Below, piece after piece: positions 24,636 to 38,196 of a stretch of 64,000 bases of DNA. The stretch's first letter is position 1; each line of letters starts with the position of its first letter. This DNA is from Sympetrum striolatum (lineage: Eukaryota; Arthropoda; Insecta; Odonata; Libellulidae): positions 34,466,216 to 34,530,215 of the forward strand of contig OX388352.1 in the NCBI GenBank assembly GCA_947579665.1. The letters are read 5' to 3'. The translations under genes and the position numbers were made by a program. The notes below the pieces were generated by a model. The model was given only the letters and a program-made list of their open reading frames with translations, searched no databases and had not been told where the DNA came from.

Positions 24636-27600
24636 AATAACATAACATAATATATATAACCTAACATACGTAACATAACATAAAAGATATTAAATCAAGC
24701 GGGAAATAAATGAAAGATTTCACTGTCCTATTCTGGGATCATGCACACCTGTTTACATCCATGTATAAAACAGCGTTATGTTTTCGGTTACGAGCAGGTA
24801 TGCCCCAAGTTAAAAAATATAAATATTATACTATTTGGAGACCTAAGTCATGAAAATATTGGGTCTATTTAAATTGGATGTGGATGCTCTGGAATGAGAA
24901 TAAAATATTTTACAAAAGGAAAATTTTCTTCTTTCCCATTGCTATTTAGCTAGTAAAGTAAGAAAATAAAAAATTGGATGTGGCTTCGTGACAATTTTCA
25001 TTCTCATGTTAAATCAGGATATCGAACTGGAAGTGAGCCGGAAACCAAAGAAAACAAATATTTTTAAAAGAAATAAATCTGAATATGAACCGGAAACAGT
25101 CATTTACTCTTTTACAATTTAATTAGTCAATCATTTTCTTGGTTTTTGTAAGGATGATGAATGTTGATAGGGATTTAAGCTACAAATTCTTAATTCAATT
25201 GAAACACCACCCACTCATTAGCTTTTGCTGTCCTCAAACTGTGATAATACTGAATCATAACATAATTACTACTGCTGCTGAGCTACTGAAACTTAATTCT
25301 ATTTGTTGTTATAAAAATTAAACATTACAAAGAAATTTTGAAAAAATCACAGAATTTGAGCGAAAGAAAAACAGTTTGTACTGGTTTGAATTAGGTCGTT
25401 TGAGATTTATTGAAACTGAAATAACGTTTCACATAAAAATCGAGAATTCATTCATAAATTTTGTATATTGTTGTGTTGTGTTGTAGTAACAGTTGTATAA
25501 AGCTGTGTATTTTGTAGTAGTATTTTAGGGACCTCTGGAAAAGTAAGGGATTGCTTGACAGGATGTTGTACGGTGGGGTTCTACCCCGTGACCGCTACGG
25601 TAGCCGAGAAGGCCTGTCATGAACCCCGAAAATATCTAGTAAAACAGTTACAAATATTAGTTAATATTCATGTATTATTTAGTTTTAAATTAATATTATA
25701 CACGTATTTAATCATTCTCTGGGCATCTAAGTATACTATGTATGTATTTTATATTAATTATGTTATAACTGGTAGAAATGTAGTATGCATATAGGAAAAT
25801 ACTGCCACCAGGCTTACAGCCTACCTGCAGTTGGTGCTGTAATAATAATATTACTTTTAGTTAGGCCTCTGATTAGATATGCATATAGTGTAAGGAAACT
25901 CCCTGAAGAATTATGCATTAGAAAAATGAAACAAACGGACGGCTATGAGCATTGCAATAAATTGTAACGAGAAATCAGCGAACGTTACTCAGATGTTTCA
26001 GGACGCAGAATGGGTATATTTATTTTTATGTAACCCTCCTTACTCTTTATATAGTACTAGCCAAAACGCCCGTTGATTCTCAATGGGGATTATAGAAGTA
26101 GGTTAACTTCAAGTTGTCGGTCGTGCAATGATCAAATGCCCTTTTGTATGCACATCTAACATCCCAAGTTCCTCTTTCTATACAGGAAAATGCGTGGATT
26201 TAACAATGGCATCGGTCGTCATGGGGTGAGTTGTTTACAACCTCGAATTTTTACAAAAGTTTCGTATATTTCACCGATATTCTCGGAAATTCGAACGGAA
26301 AGTAATACTCCACGAATAAAATAAGAATTTTTATTTGATTTTCTTTCTTTCGATGTTTGTCTCGTTAGCTTGCGACTATTCCTTCTGATTTAATTTTGCA
26401 AAAGAAATAAACCCGATATGCGATAAAAATGAGATTCACGTGTATTCTTTATCGAAAACTATCGGAGCGATCTGGGTTCGAACCCCCTAAAATTGTCAAA
26501 TTAAAAGGTGACAGTGATTCCTTCCAGGTCACAGAAGACACGTATATAAATTTTGAAGCAAATCGGACGAACGTTGGCTTCCAATATAAGGAAAACCCAC
26601 AAAAACATCCACAGACACTCCCACAGAATTTCTATATCTATAGTATAGATTACAAGTTAGCATGAAGCACAACTTTTTTTCTAAAAAACAAAACAACTAG
26701 CTAAAACAAAATCAAAACGTAGCAATATCTTTATTTCTAGAATGTATCAGATGATGCCTTCTCAAGCTGCTTAGATGGCAGAGCTTTCTATTGCACAAAG
26801 GGCATTCAAATCCTTAGAAGAAGATATTGAACTTCCCCTGAGGGAAAATATTTATAAAAAGGTTCAATTTAATCAGTAAATTCGGAGAAAGTACGTTTTC
26901 AGAATATGTAGCCGATATTAGGCGTCTTCTCTCCTATGTGAGATGTTCAGACAATACGAGGAATATCAGGAAACTAGAAGCTTGAGCAAGTCGCTTCAAT
27001 TATTAATTTTTTACCACGAACTACGATACGAAATAAATCGATTATGGATATTGATTCACAGTGTTTGTACCCTTCCATGCGTGGCTTGCAGGGTATTCGC
27101 AAATGCATACGTAGATGGGTAAAAGGAAAAAAAATCCTCTAAAAAATCTCACGACGTAATGAATGTAAAGATGCACTTACCGATTGCAGCTCTCCCACTG
27201 TGATTTAATTAACGGCAGCGTGTCTTGAGCATGCGATCGAGCTATTTTGCGAGAAGAGTTTGAGGATTTGAATACGAAACACTGACGTACTCTCCCAAGC
27301 TCAGCCGAGACTGCTCAAACGGAAGCCGAGAAGTATTTTTTCTTCGACATCGCATAAATTATCGCGGAGATACAACGCTACCCGATTGTATCCGAATACT
27401 TGATTCTGGTCTACTCCCAGCCATAGTTCGTCCTCTATTTAGAGCGGAATGCAAACACTGCTGGTAACTCGAAAATTCGAGTACACTTCGATTCGCATTC
27501 TTTTTCAGTCTTACGTCGTTCCTGCGCTTCGTCATCCGCATCTGTTTCATTTTTATCAGTGTTATCAAAGCGTAACTTCGCCATTGCCTTCCTCCCCACT

Positions 27601-28859
27601 CACACATGCATCAGATAGCGGGAGCTCTGTCTGAATATTTACGAAGTTCTGCGGGTGCCCGGGAATGAGTAATGGCTTGTACGCATTGTTAAAGATGTAA
27701 ATTTTACGACCAATTATTTCGCGGGAATTTCCGCAGGGGAGCGAAAAGTTCTCCGATTCAGCCGACTGCTGAAGGAGGCTCATTTGTGTAATAATTCAAT
27801 CAACTAACGATGGCCCTCGGAAATTATAAATTGAACTGGGAAAGATTGAGTTATCGCAGCCTAAACTGTAATATTTAATCGCAGGGGATTTTCGCAAGTT
27901 GCAAGCAGTGATTCCTCGTAGACATTCATGCGTGGCGATATTATCATATTATTGTTGGCTATTGCAATACAGTGAATAATTTATAGCAATAAATATTTAC
28001 GTTTTTTAAAACATTATTAGTACTCTCTGGAATATCCAAGATAAGGTATTTTTTCGAAAGATAACTTTGAAAAATTGGATCCATTGGATAGGTTTCGTTT
28101 ACGAAAATCAGTTTTAACGCTACAACGTGTTACTTGTACATACTTAAGTTAGATGAGATGCGATATACTTCCATCTTACTTCATCTATTTACATTTATTT
28201 ATAGAGAAAATTTTGAACCACTAAGTAGCACATTTTGGAGCAGTAATACTGAAATCAATGAAATTGAAATCTCAACTAATAGCTGAAACAGAAAAAAATC
28301 ATATGATACATCAATATTAATTTCCCCAATTTTAGCGTAGTTATTGCTGAAATCATATCATATCACTTGTACAATAATGTTAATTTAATCATAAATCACT
28401 GATCATAAATATCTAAAAAATGTAGTCCAATTAATAAGATGTTCGCTAATGCAAGGCAGTGGCACGAGTCTTACCTCTTTTTATCTTGATTAAAGATGGA
28501 GCAACCAAAAAAGGACATGCAGAGATCCTTCTCTAAACAACAGTACAAATTTTAAAATACGGGTATTAACGCTGCCTTTAAAAAGGCATTTCTTGTACCT
28601 CAAGGCAGTAAGGCACGAAACATATCAGGAGATATTTGGTGGGATTTTTCCATAACTTATTAAGGATTGCGAATAAAAATTTTACTAAGTCCACCGACTA
28701 GAATGACACGTACATTACACTTGGATCCTTAATACACAATAAGATCAATAAGCAGTACCATTAATGATCCATAAGATTATATCGAGGTCAGATAATGAGA
28801 TTATAATCTCAAAACTGGTCATGTACTATGTGTTTTTCTAATCTGTTTACTTAGCCAAA

Positions 28860-28862
<3 letters not shown>
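24636..28862. other. No supported gene
   Basis: The stretch begins with short ATAAC-type simple repeats. A palindromic B-box-like GGGTTCGAACCC lies at about 26473-26484 and may mark another tRNA-derived fragment. A retroposon-tail-like phrase lies near 27080-27115. A less AT-rich patch at 27180-27780 gives no supportable exon. Confidence 0.4.
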
Positions 28863-28942
<80 letters not shown>

Positions 28943-28962
28943 TATATATATATTATTATATA

Positions 28963-28998
<36 letters not shown>
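28863..28998. repeat. Long TA microsatellite
   Basis: A nearly pure TA run of about 75 bases is followed by about 60 bases of imperfect TA/TTA repeats. Confidence 0.95.
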
Positions 28999-28999
<1 letters not shown>

Positions 29000-29836
29000 A
29001 TTATATGTATTATTAATGTTAATTATATTTATTATGAAAATTACATTTTTTTCTCAAAAGGTACAGTTTTGATCGTACAAGTTCTACAATTCCTTTATGC
29101 CTAATACGGGTCCGAATCTTTTGTGTACCTCCGCACGAAGTTTCGGGATCCTATTGTAGGCGCATAGATGTGAATATGACTTGATGTGGACGACGCAAAG
29201 ATTATTCTTCTCCTTCACGAATTTATATACTTATATAGACGAACATTGACGGCTTCATTGTAATTAATGACGCCAAACCAAGCCAATTATATTTATCCCT
29301 GCCAAAAGTAACGACAGAAGCAACTTTTTTCGTTTTTGCGTGTGCGTGACTAAGAGCTCACGAGTTATAAATAATAAAATATAAGGAATTGCATGAAAAG
29401 TCCCTTATAATATCAAGAAATCTCTTAGTTTTGAAACTCTGTTCGTGCGAAAGTGAACGGAATAAAATTTACTTTAGCGTGACCGAAAACGGAATTAAAT
29501 AAAGGCACGAGCCTGCAACTCGTAACGTGAAGTACTAAACGACAAAACATGCGAGTCCTTCAAGCCATTTACTGCGTCTTTTATTTTCAATGCTGTACAT
29601 TGACGGCCCGTAAACCTTTGAAGACTATAAATATATGTGTGATATTCCTCTTCTTTGCTGAGTAGGTAAGATGAAGTTTCGTTAATATAGAGACATAATA
29701 AATGAATAACGATGAAAGGGTAAAATACCTTATTTAATAACTCCTCAAAGAATCTGCGATTTTATTACAGCAAATATTTTACTCGCTCATTCTAGCTAGT
29801 CTAAGTTAGAATGGTTTTCATTTGCTGCCTACACAT
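28999..29836. other. No supported feature
   Basis: No gene or repeat is recognised between the TA microsatellite and the retroposon copy. Confidence 0.5.
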
Positions 29837-30049
29837 TCACACCCACTTCTTAGTGGGTATGTTCCTGCAGTGGATAATTGTTTTTCTAAGAATCACTTAA
29901 GTTTTTTACATCCATAATTCTTCTAATTCTTTCTCGTGCTATTATCTTTAATTTAATTATTATATAATTAATCACGCTTGGTTGGATGGAAGAAGACACC
30001 TCTAGTCACAATCTTGCCCAAATAAAGACGATTATTATTTTTTTATTAC
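29837..30049 (+). mobile_element. Retroposon 3' end (AATAAAG-type tail)
   Basis: This copy shares two blocks with 61042-61252: an upstream block around GTGGGTATGTTCCTGCAGTG, and a terminal block GGTTGGATGGAAGAAGA leading to TTGCCCAAATAAAGACG and a T/A-rich microsatellite tail. Both copies are on the plus strand. No coding region remains. The 5' end cannot be fixed from one comparison. Confidence 0.6.
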
Positions 30050-31703
30050 ACATTCAGAAGGTAGTTAGTAACGTCCAGGTAATGGTTATATCATATTTCT
30101 ATATCTGCGAACTTACTACAGGAAAGAAATTCTATTTTTTTAGTTCCAAGGACCATTTTTATGGCCATATATTTATAATTAATAATATAACATTATTAAT
30201 GTATTTATTCCTTGCAATCTCTATAGACTTGCGTTTCCTTCATTGTGTACCAGTCGAAATTTTGTTGGTATTTAGAGAGGTCAAGTGCTATATCAGGAGG
30301 GTGGCAAAAGGGCTCTAGATAGATTGATCACATTACTAAAGGTCATTGACGCTGTGGTAATTTTCATTATCTCTAGGAAATCCATCTTCTTTGCTGTGGA
30401 AGTACAACGAAGTTTTGGAAGATCAAAATGCTGCTCCGCGAGAAGCATGCAGCGAATTTTGATTAAGTTTCACACCCGATGGGATTTAACATATCTCAGA
30501 TTCCAGCTGTGCCCATCCTAACATTGGAGGTTTTGTGCTACATCCGTATGAAGTATGGATATAATACTGTTCTAAAATTTGAATTTTAAAATATCCAAAA
30601 TTAATTTACGCTAAGGATTTTAAAATGCAAATTATTACAGAAAGGAATACTTGCACCCAAGTTAAAGTTAACTCTAAACGTATTATTCCCTTTCTAAGTT
30701 GTTAAGGCATAAAATAAAAGACGAAAGTATTGCCACAATTATAGAGCAAAGACTTTACTGTTACCCCAACAAGTTTAATGATCAAAAACCAATTTAAAAT
30801 CCAACCCATACTTATACTAATTTTCCATAGCGAGTGTATGCAAACTCTAGGGAGAGTATACATTTTATTAGAATGGTATATCACTCATTTAGACACCGGA
30901 GCTCAAACCTTTACTAATATCTGACGTTAATGTATACACTAACCAGTAAGTTTACATTACTACGTACATATGTACATCACATTATTAAATACATTTACAA
31001 CGCTTCACAATTTTACTGTAACTTATGAAACTTCAGTTTTGTGAAATGAAAACGTCATCACATACTTTATCCCTGTCACCGGGAACGTGTGCAAGAAAAG
31101 GATTAAATCGTCACGTTAGCTCTATTCTTCGATGAATGATATTATCCATCCTATACAAAGTACTGTTCGCTGCCATCGACGCATGAAATGAATTTTTCTA
31201 TCAACGGGGAATCATGCGGTCATCAAACGGTCCCTGTGAGATTTTTACAAACAAAGAAAACCTTTTCACGGAGCATGGTCTACACATCCCCCATGGACAT
31301 TTAATATATTTGCAGTACCTGAATCTCGCTTCCACCTCCACATCCACAATAATCGATCAATGATTAATGATGATGATCACTTCATGCAAGCCAGAAGTGA
31401 GGAGGTAAACCTTGTTACCGTCAATTGATACGCAATCATTTTTGAAAGCATCATCTGCTAGGTGACCTGATTTTCGGAATTTTATTGGGACAACATCTGT
31501 CTCATTGGAACTAATGGATCATGGCGTATATGTGGTCACCATACTTTATTTACCTCCCACCCACCTTTGCGCAGTATTATTTCCCCTCCACCCAAATATA
31601 GACGATAGTTAAATTTAAAAATATTTACGCGATAGAGTATAAGTAAAAATAATAATTATCTCAATATGCGAATAATGTTACCTCGTGGAAGGGCATAAAG
31701 AAA
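30050..31703. other. No supported feature
   Basis: A 110-codon open frame at the start (29986-30318) overlaps the retroposon tail and resembles nothing I know. The rest is plain AT-rich sequence. Confidence 0.45.
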
Positions 31704-31848
31704 AGAATTGCTTCGTATACTCCCACAGAATTATGATCATCAAATTGACCACTCTCAGAGAATATATTTCACACTAAATTAAACATGAAATGACAACTCC
31801 CACAGATTTAAATGGTCACAAATGTGTAGGAGTGTACGAAGCAATTCT
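31704..31848. mobile_element. 145-bp inverted-repeat MITE
   Basis: The left end AGAATTGCTTCGTATACTCC is matched in inverse by the right end ending ggagtgtacgaagcaattct, with one difference over 20 bases and further loose matching inside. Internal CTCCCACAGA phrases occur twice. No target duplication is clear, so no superfamily is assigned. Confidence 0.6.
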
Positions 31849-32568
31849 ACTCCAAGAATTATTATGTTTACTGAACCAATTTTATGAGCATTTTCAGACA
31901 ATAACTTAATTCGACACATATTGCTTAGTTCTATAATTGCATTATAAAATTATTTCCGTTTTATTTCGATGGCTTTCGAATTTTTGTACATATTTTGTCC
32001 ATATTTTAAGGCGGCTTTCTGCCGCAGGGCAGCAATAAATATTATTAATATTACTTTTGCATTATGCAGCCATAAATAGATGTTTAAATTGTTTTATTTT
32101 CTTAATTACAAATGGATATCTAAGAAATATTGTATTTGTTAGAATTTAATAAAAAATGAAAGTCAATACAATAAGAAGAAAACATTCAATATTTATCAAA
32201 TTGTAACATTAATGTCTTCGTCCATTAAGAAAATCATCAATCTTATAATGCCACATTTCTACCAGCAACTTCTCTCAAAAGGTATTAGAGCATCCTTAAC
32301 TTGCTAACGATCACTCGTCGGACTCGGCAGTAAATTTTATCATTTAGAAAGTACCGCCCACCAGAGAATACAAAACGCCCACTAATGGGTGTTAGAAACC
32401 AGGTTAGTTGCGACCGATCTTTACAAATAACCGCAAATACCTCTCCTTGAGAATAACTGGGTCAAACATAAAGGCTTTTTAATTTCATGATACCGAAAAA
32501 TGGCCCTTTTCTCTCCAGTAATGCCGTGAAAGGATCAATAGAACATTCACTCCAATTCACAACTCATC
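31849..32568. other. Mostly unassigned; possible retroposon tail
   Basis: At 32010-32057 a phrase ending GCAGGGCAGCAATAAATATT followed by ATT repeats resembles a retroposon 3' end. Nothing else is recognised. Confidence 0.35.
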
Positions 32569-32576
32569 ATTACAAC

Positions 32577-33224
32577 TAGAGGTGGAAACAATCGATTGAA
32601 AACAATCGAATAATTCGGTTGTTTGCTTCAATCGAATTATTCGAATAAAGCGTTTCGATTTTTCACTCAATCCTAACCGAGTGAATTTATTCGATTGTTT
32701 TGAGTGAGTGGAAAAAATCGAATAAATCTATTCGATTGTTTTAGTGAGTGGAAAAAATCGAATAAATCTATTCGATTGTTTTAGTGAGTGGAAAAAAATC
32801 GAATAAATCTATTCGATTGTTTTTAGTGAGTGGAAAAAATCGAATAAATCTATTCGATTGTTCCAAGTCAGTGATTCTCTCGTTCAGAGGAAGTGAGTGA
32901 AAAATCGAATAGATTTATTCGATTTTTCACTCGTTTACTTGATGCGCGTAGAAGAGGAGAGGATAGAAGTGGCTCGTAACGTAATCCCATTTAGTGGAAG
33001 GTGATACTGACGAAATATGAGTATAGATATCTTATATACGTGTATGCATGTGTACCTGATCCGATATCCAGGCAGCCAGGTGTTGCTGCCCCTGACCAGC
33101 TATTGCGTCCTGTCCAGCCTACGAAAGCGAGTGAATTCATTCGAACGAAAACAATCGAATAAATGCCAAAACAATCGAATAACTATTCGATTGTTATTTT
33201 TTTCAATCGATTGTTCCATCTCTA
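32577..33224. mobile_element. 648-bp hAT-type MITE with palindromic tandem repeats
   Basis: The ends are TAGAGGTGGAAACAATCGAT and, inverted, TAGAGATGG-AACAATCGAT. TAGNG termini are usual for hAT (Ac group) elements. The flanks attacaac (32569-32576) and ataacaaa (33225-33232) match at 6 of 8 bases, fitting an aged 8-bp target duplication. The body from about 32698 to 32872 is a tandem repeat of about 42 bases; each unit is itself a palindrome around AATCGAATAAATCTATTCGA. No transposase is present, and open frames inside are by-products of the repeat. Outside the target duplication, a phrase near CATTCAYTCCAATTCACAACT occurs on both sides. Confidence 0.75.
32698..32872. repeat. Tandem palindromic array inside the hAT MITE
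   Basis: Four units of about 42 bases consist of TTTTAGTGAGTGGAAAAA plus ATCGAATAAATCTATTCGAT. The second part is self-complementary, so a transcript or single strand could form a row of hairpins. Confidence 0.85.
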
Positions 33225-33232
33225 ATAACAAA

Positions 33233-36039
33233 TCATTCATTCCAATTCACAACTTTCTCAAATCATTTTCAGCGTAATTGTTAAATAAATACATCGGAAA
33301 CATTTTGCATCCCTTGAAACAATAACAGAGTACAAAATTTCACCCGGCGAATAAAATCCGTAAAAAAATTTCTCGGGTTGCCAGCTAAAGGAAAACTGAC
33401 TTGACGGACGCCGAATCAGTTTCTACTGACTGAATGAGTCAGCGGCCTAGAAAACATCGGTTTCCCGCGAACTTACCCTATAACAACCCGAGGAGATTGT
33501 GTACAAACGTAAATATTTTGCTGCTGTCGTAAAATGTAGATTCGATGAAAATGTTGAAACTACGAAATTCGTCCATCAGCTGGTTCGGGCATTCGCCGAT
33601 GAATTTTAATCGCATTCTACTCTAAGGAAGCCGCCGATCATTGAATTTGAATGCTTCTCTCTCAGCCTGAATAAGATTCTTCCAAGCTTCTCCGCACAAT
33701 ACAATCCATCGATTTTCCCATCCGGATGGAAAGGAAACAAACTTTGATGCTCCGTATTTTCTGTCTCTGCTCTCTATTGAAATAATATGGGCGGACGAAA
33801 AATCTAAATAGCTCCGAGAAAAATGTTTTATTCACCGCAGGGAAACGGAAACGCGACCTAGGTTCCGTAGCCGCATCGTTAGGCAATGTTTACTGATTTT
33901 TATTCTTTCATTCTGTTTTAACCACTAATTACTCCTCGAGATAATACCTAGTGGTTCTTACCATAAGTTTCCCTTTACTCCCAAGCATGCAGAGTGTAAG
34001 AGTGTTATCATCTAGCAAAGCCCGCCTGCCCTTGAGGAAGCCGAAGCTTCTCCGGAAATTACTTTCGCCCGAATGCAGAAATGATCGATAGGAGAGTTTA
34101 GAAAATTTCAATTTTGATGTTTACTTTGGATTTTGGACTCGAGCGATTTTCACGCAACGCTTCCTGTTTCTTATCTGTCGAGGGAGCGACGTGAGTAACA
34201 ACAAGATGCAGGGAAGAAACTTTCCCGTATCAGTTTCTTGTGGGTGAAGTTTCCATAATTTGTAATGCCCTGAGGATTTTCATAAGCAGTGAAGCATGAA
34301 ACTGGTTAGTTGCACTCGGAAACAAGATTATTATTCTACTTTTGCCACTTTGCGTCGATCAATAAAGGAAAAAATCCATCCATGAAGAATTTTTAGACTG
34401 AAATTTTACCTTTTTCAATTTTCCGCATCAGCCAAGCTTTCCATTTCCGCCAAGTCAGTTTCGTATACAGCCTACTAGTAATTCATTGTTATTCCAAGAA
34501 GAACGTTTAAAAATAATTTAGCACCGATTTTAAAGTTCGCGTTACCCTAAAATTCTAAATGCATCCGCACTAGTGGTGGACTTTTATTCATTATACATTC
34601 GCCAATAAATGCTACGCTATTTTCATGGTCAACAGTTGGGAATTAATAAAAATTTATTTCTTTAAAAGAATACTCAACTCTCATGGGAATTCACAAATAT
34701 CACTGGCACATAAGGAATCGTACAATAATCGATTATAGTGTGATGCCATATGATCAGGTATAGGTGTCAACTTAGCAATTTGTTCACTATATCCAGCAAT
34801 TTTTACCATCTTCTAGCGACATTTTTCTGTTTTAGCCACATGTTGGGCTCTATGAAGCTTTTTTTATTAGGTAGGACCTCATATATGTACTCCTAACTTA
34901 ATATGTTAGGCTCTATTTATTAATAATGTTAATAATTATTAATATATACATTTAATTTTTCTAATACCAGGACTGATATGTCCTTTGCAGTAGATAATTT
35001 AAACTATTTTATTTTTTAACTACTTTTTAACGATTTTATCCCCTGCTTAGTCTTTTTTAAGTTACTTTTCGTGGTATCTACATTAATTTGGTTACAATTC
35101 AAAAACAGATAGGCATCTGTATAATCAACCTGAATCTTATAGCTTTTAGTTCTTGTTTGAGTGCATTTAGGTGCCAGTTATTTACATAAGAATATTATCA
35201 AGAAAAGGATTGAATGGCCTAACAGAGAAATTATATGATCTTGATCTTAATTCAACTACCGTGAAAAAATATTCCATATCAATTTCACATGGAGGTAGAT
35301 TGTAAATGGATTTCTAGGCGCTTTCTTATTTGTGGGATTTGTCTCCTATTTGAATCTCCTTCCCCAGTGTTTTGCTTAGGAATTTCGAGTAATTGTATCT
35401 CTGAAATATCTCTGTTTGAGACATTCTATTAGGGTAATTTTGGGCATTGCCTAATCGAATAAGGCAGTGTTTCCAAGTCTGTGGCGCATGTCACTGTAAT
35501 TGATAATCAAATAGGTTCGTCTCTATCTCCTTCTTTCGTCATACTTCGTATGGTTTCTTCAAATTAAGTTTGATCATTTTTTGTAGTTTTGAATCCCATT
35601 CATGCTACAACTTTAGAAAAAGAGTTATAATTGAAAATGAAAGTCAATTGTAAGAATCTTAACATTGCTTCATGCCATAGCGAGACTCAGTTTTTCAGAG
35701 GAAAATAACATTCTTATTACATAAGTTGTTAATAGGTGGAAGTCAGGTCGCAACATTGTCACCAATACATCGTAATTCATCGTCATAGATATATGTCACA
35801 CTTACATGAATACTCATACATAAAGAGCAACTCAAACCGAAGATACTATCAATGCTCATGAATACACAATGAATTTTCAATCATAAAAATCAATTACACG
35901 TAGCCATAATCCAGTAAACCATATACAGTAAAGCACGAAAAGAACCATAACATGAGATTTTACTCAACCAATACGATCCTATGAGTTCAGCAAATATTAT
36001 CCTAGATAGGAAAACTTAGTTCTTTCCCGGCGAATATGA
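33233..36039. other. No supported feature
   Basis: No gene or element boundary is recognised. A patch at 33360-33860 is less AT-rich but has no supportable exon. Confidence 0.45.
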
Positions 36040-36165
36040 CGAATGAATTCCTCAAAAGCCATCCTCACCCTGAAGATGGCTGCTGAATCCGTGGCCGAAA
36101 CGTCGGTGGCAATCACCAATTTAACCCGGCTGAGAACCCGAGAGGAATTGATTATCCTAGATATT
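36040..36165 (+). mobile_element. Penelope-type retroelement fragment
   Basis: The block from CATCCTCACCCTGAAGATGG to CCGGCTGAGAACCCGAGAG closely resembles a phrase found at the ends of Penelope-like elements, where CTGAAGATG and GAAACGTC occur about 20 bases apart. It is richer in G+C than its surroundings. The open frame across it (from 36043) reads through this block, as is common for such fragments, and is not evidence for a host protein. A more complete Penelope-like copy lies at 49341-50004. Confidence 0.45.
36058..36116 (+). ncRNA. Hammerhead ribozyme-like core
   Basis: CTGAAGA (36070-36076) and GAAAC (36097-36101) fit the two conserved core segments (CUGANGA and GAAA). Between them GGC and GCC can pair as stem II, extended by wobble pairs. 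CACC before the core can pair with GGTG after the GTC as stem I. One unpaired T next to stem II and a nearly absent stem III are departures from the standard fold. Hammerheads with very short stem III are known in Penelope-like elements. Activity is not claimed. Confidence 0.35.
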
Positions 36166-38196
36166 TCTCTATTCAAGCAAGGTTTTTCATGGTCCCTGGT
36201 AGGCGATTATGCAACAAATCTAACAATAAATTCAGATAGGGTTAAGCCAGCTTCTCTTTCTATTGATCTGTGATTGATCGATCCGATCTTGTAATTTGAT
36301 TTTTATATTGCTCTGAAAACTACCTCCTAACATTACTTTGATGGTATCCACCGTCTTGGTTCATGTTGTCGGGTATTTTGAACAGCTTAAACTGCAAAAT
36401 GGAATGGGAAATACATTTTTTCTGGTTCTGCTGTGGATTTTTCGTTCACGACGTCCCGGTTTTGCCTCATCGGACTCCAGATAATCTTATTATCCCCGAG
36501 CATTAATCACTCAGATCATTTTTTTCCCTTCATCGTAAGAGGAAACATTTCGCATAAAAGGCTGGATTATAGCTAAAATTGTGACCTAGACCGATTATAA
36601 AACACGTTATAATAGGTTTAAATTTTAAGTGATAATAACCGCTCGAATAATTATCCTCTTTCTTAAACTAAATTAGTTCGAAGCTCCTATCGAAAATTAA
36701 AGCCGAATATCGAAGGAAGCCTTCAAGTTGCGTATCCTGAAAATCGAGACGGAGGCACGTTTCTCTCATCGACCATTAAGGGCCACTCGAGTTCAGTAAT
36801 TTCATTATTTTAGTATTTCAAGTAATTTTTTACTTCTCGAGCTCCTTTCAGAATAATGGAAAATCATTCATGGAGAGCAATTACTAGATTTTTTTGCTTG
36901 AAAAGATTAACCAATTTTCTAAATGAGAATTTACTTTCGAGAAAAATAAACATTTTAGGGTTGGAGACCACGCTTCGAATTTTACTTAGATATTGAGATA
37001 TTCAAACGGCAAAGTACTAAAGTTAATAACTATATTTTTTTCAAATAAAATGGTAATTTCTCGCTTTAGTCATGACCCATATTCTTCGATATTCCTCAAA
37101 TTTAAGGTCAACGGTACACCCTTACCAAAAAGACAACCTTTTAAATAGTTAAACTTGAGGTAAGCTTGTATTGCATGATTTGTATTGAATTTACGCTGTA
37201 ATCAAACATAAAAATATTCTTATGGATTGGATTTCTTAGGAGATGTTGAACTCTTATACTATTATATTAGTGTACCTTATCACATACAGTTCATCCAATT
37301 TGTTGTCATGTTATTTCAAGAATATTTTCTCAGGATTTTTTTCATACCGGAGTAAATATACGTAAATTAAGTAAATCCGTAATTAATTAAATTAAAAATC
37401 AAGAAACTCTTTTATGGGAGATATGGTAAAAATAAGTTATAAACGTATGTAGCTTTGGAAACTCGAGCTAAAGTAGAAAGTATTTGCGGCAAAAATCCTT
37501 GATAAGAAGAATGTGTTTATGAGCGAGAGGTATTACGTATTAATAGAATTGTTTTAATAGAGACTCCTGGTGTTAGTTGAAAAAATAAAATGGTTAATTG
37601 TAAATTAAACTGAATGCAAAAAATATTATAAATAATCCATATAGGTGTAAAATGTCACACAAAGTGAATTAAGATTATAGTGAAGATTTGGAAAGGAACC
37701 GAAATCGATCCATGAAACATGAATGGGGTGAAATCAGCGGTATCATTTTGTAACTCAAATACAGAAAAAAGTGTGGAATAGAACACCGAAGTCGATGCCA
37801 GGAGATTGACGGATAAATGCAAATTTTCAAATGTTGGATTTGGAGAAGATGATAAAGGTATCCAAATACAAGCAGGAGTAAGAATGGAAGTTGAGGAAAG
37901 AGGGAATGCTAAGAAGGAAAGGAGATGAAAAATATGGAAAGTAAAGCCCATGAAAGCAAAATAGAAGGCTTTGATGGGAAAGAAAGTTTGAAAGAAAACA
38001 TTTTTGTAACTGTTTCTCATATCGTCCGTGATGCCGTATGGATGTACCGGGTTAAATACTAAAAATGAAAAAATACTCAGAAATCTACTTTAATGATATA
38101 TTAAAATATCTCTCTTACTCCTTTTCACTATATACGGGTAATCATAATTCGTAGGAGCGAAGAGAAAGTCTTCACGAGCGTTAGTCCATAGCGTCA
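36166..38196. other. No supported feature
   Basis: Apart from a 121-codon minus-strand frame at 37655-38020, hydrophobic but matching nothing I know, no gene is recognised here. Confidence 0.45.

Noticed and set aside
26462..26492. tRNA-like GGGTTCGAACCC motif
   Set aside because: A single palindromic B-box-like motif without a partner A box or repeat context is not enough for a SINE call.
26776..26880. Small ORF starting MAELSIAQRAF
   Set aside because: About 33 codons, no context and no family resemblance.
32698..32872. CRISPR array
   Set aside because: Repeats are palindromic and adjacent without unique spacers, and lie inside a hAT MITE in eukaryotic DNA.
37655..38020. 121-codon minus-strand ORF
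   Set aside because: It is hydrophobic and rich in F, S and L, as expected from the antisense of purine-rich DNA; no family match.
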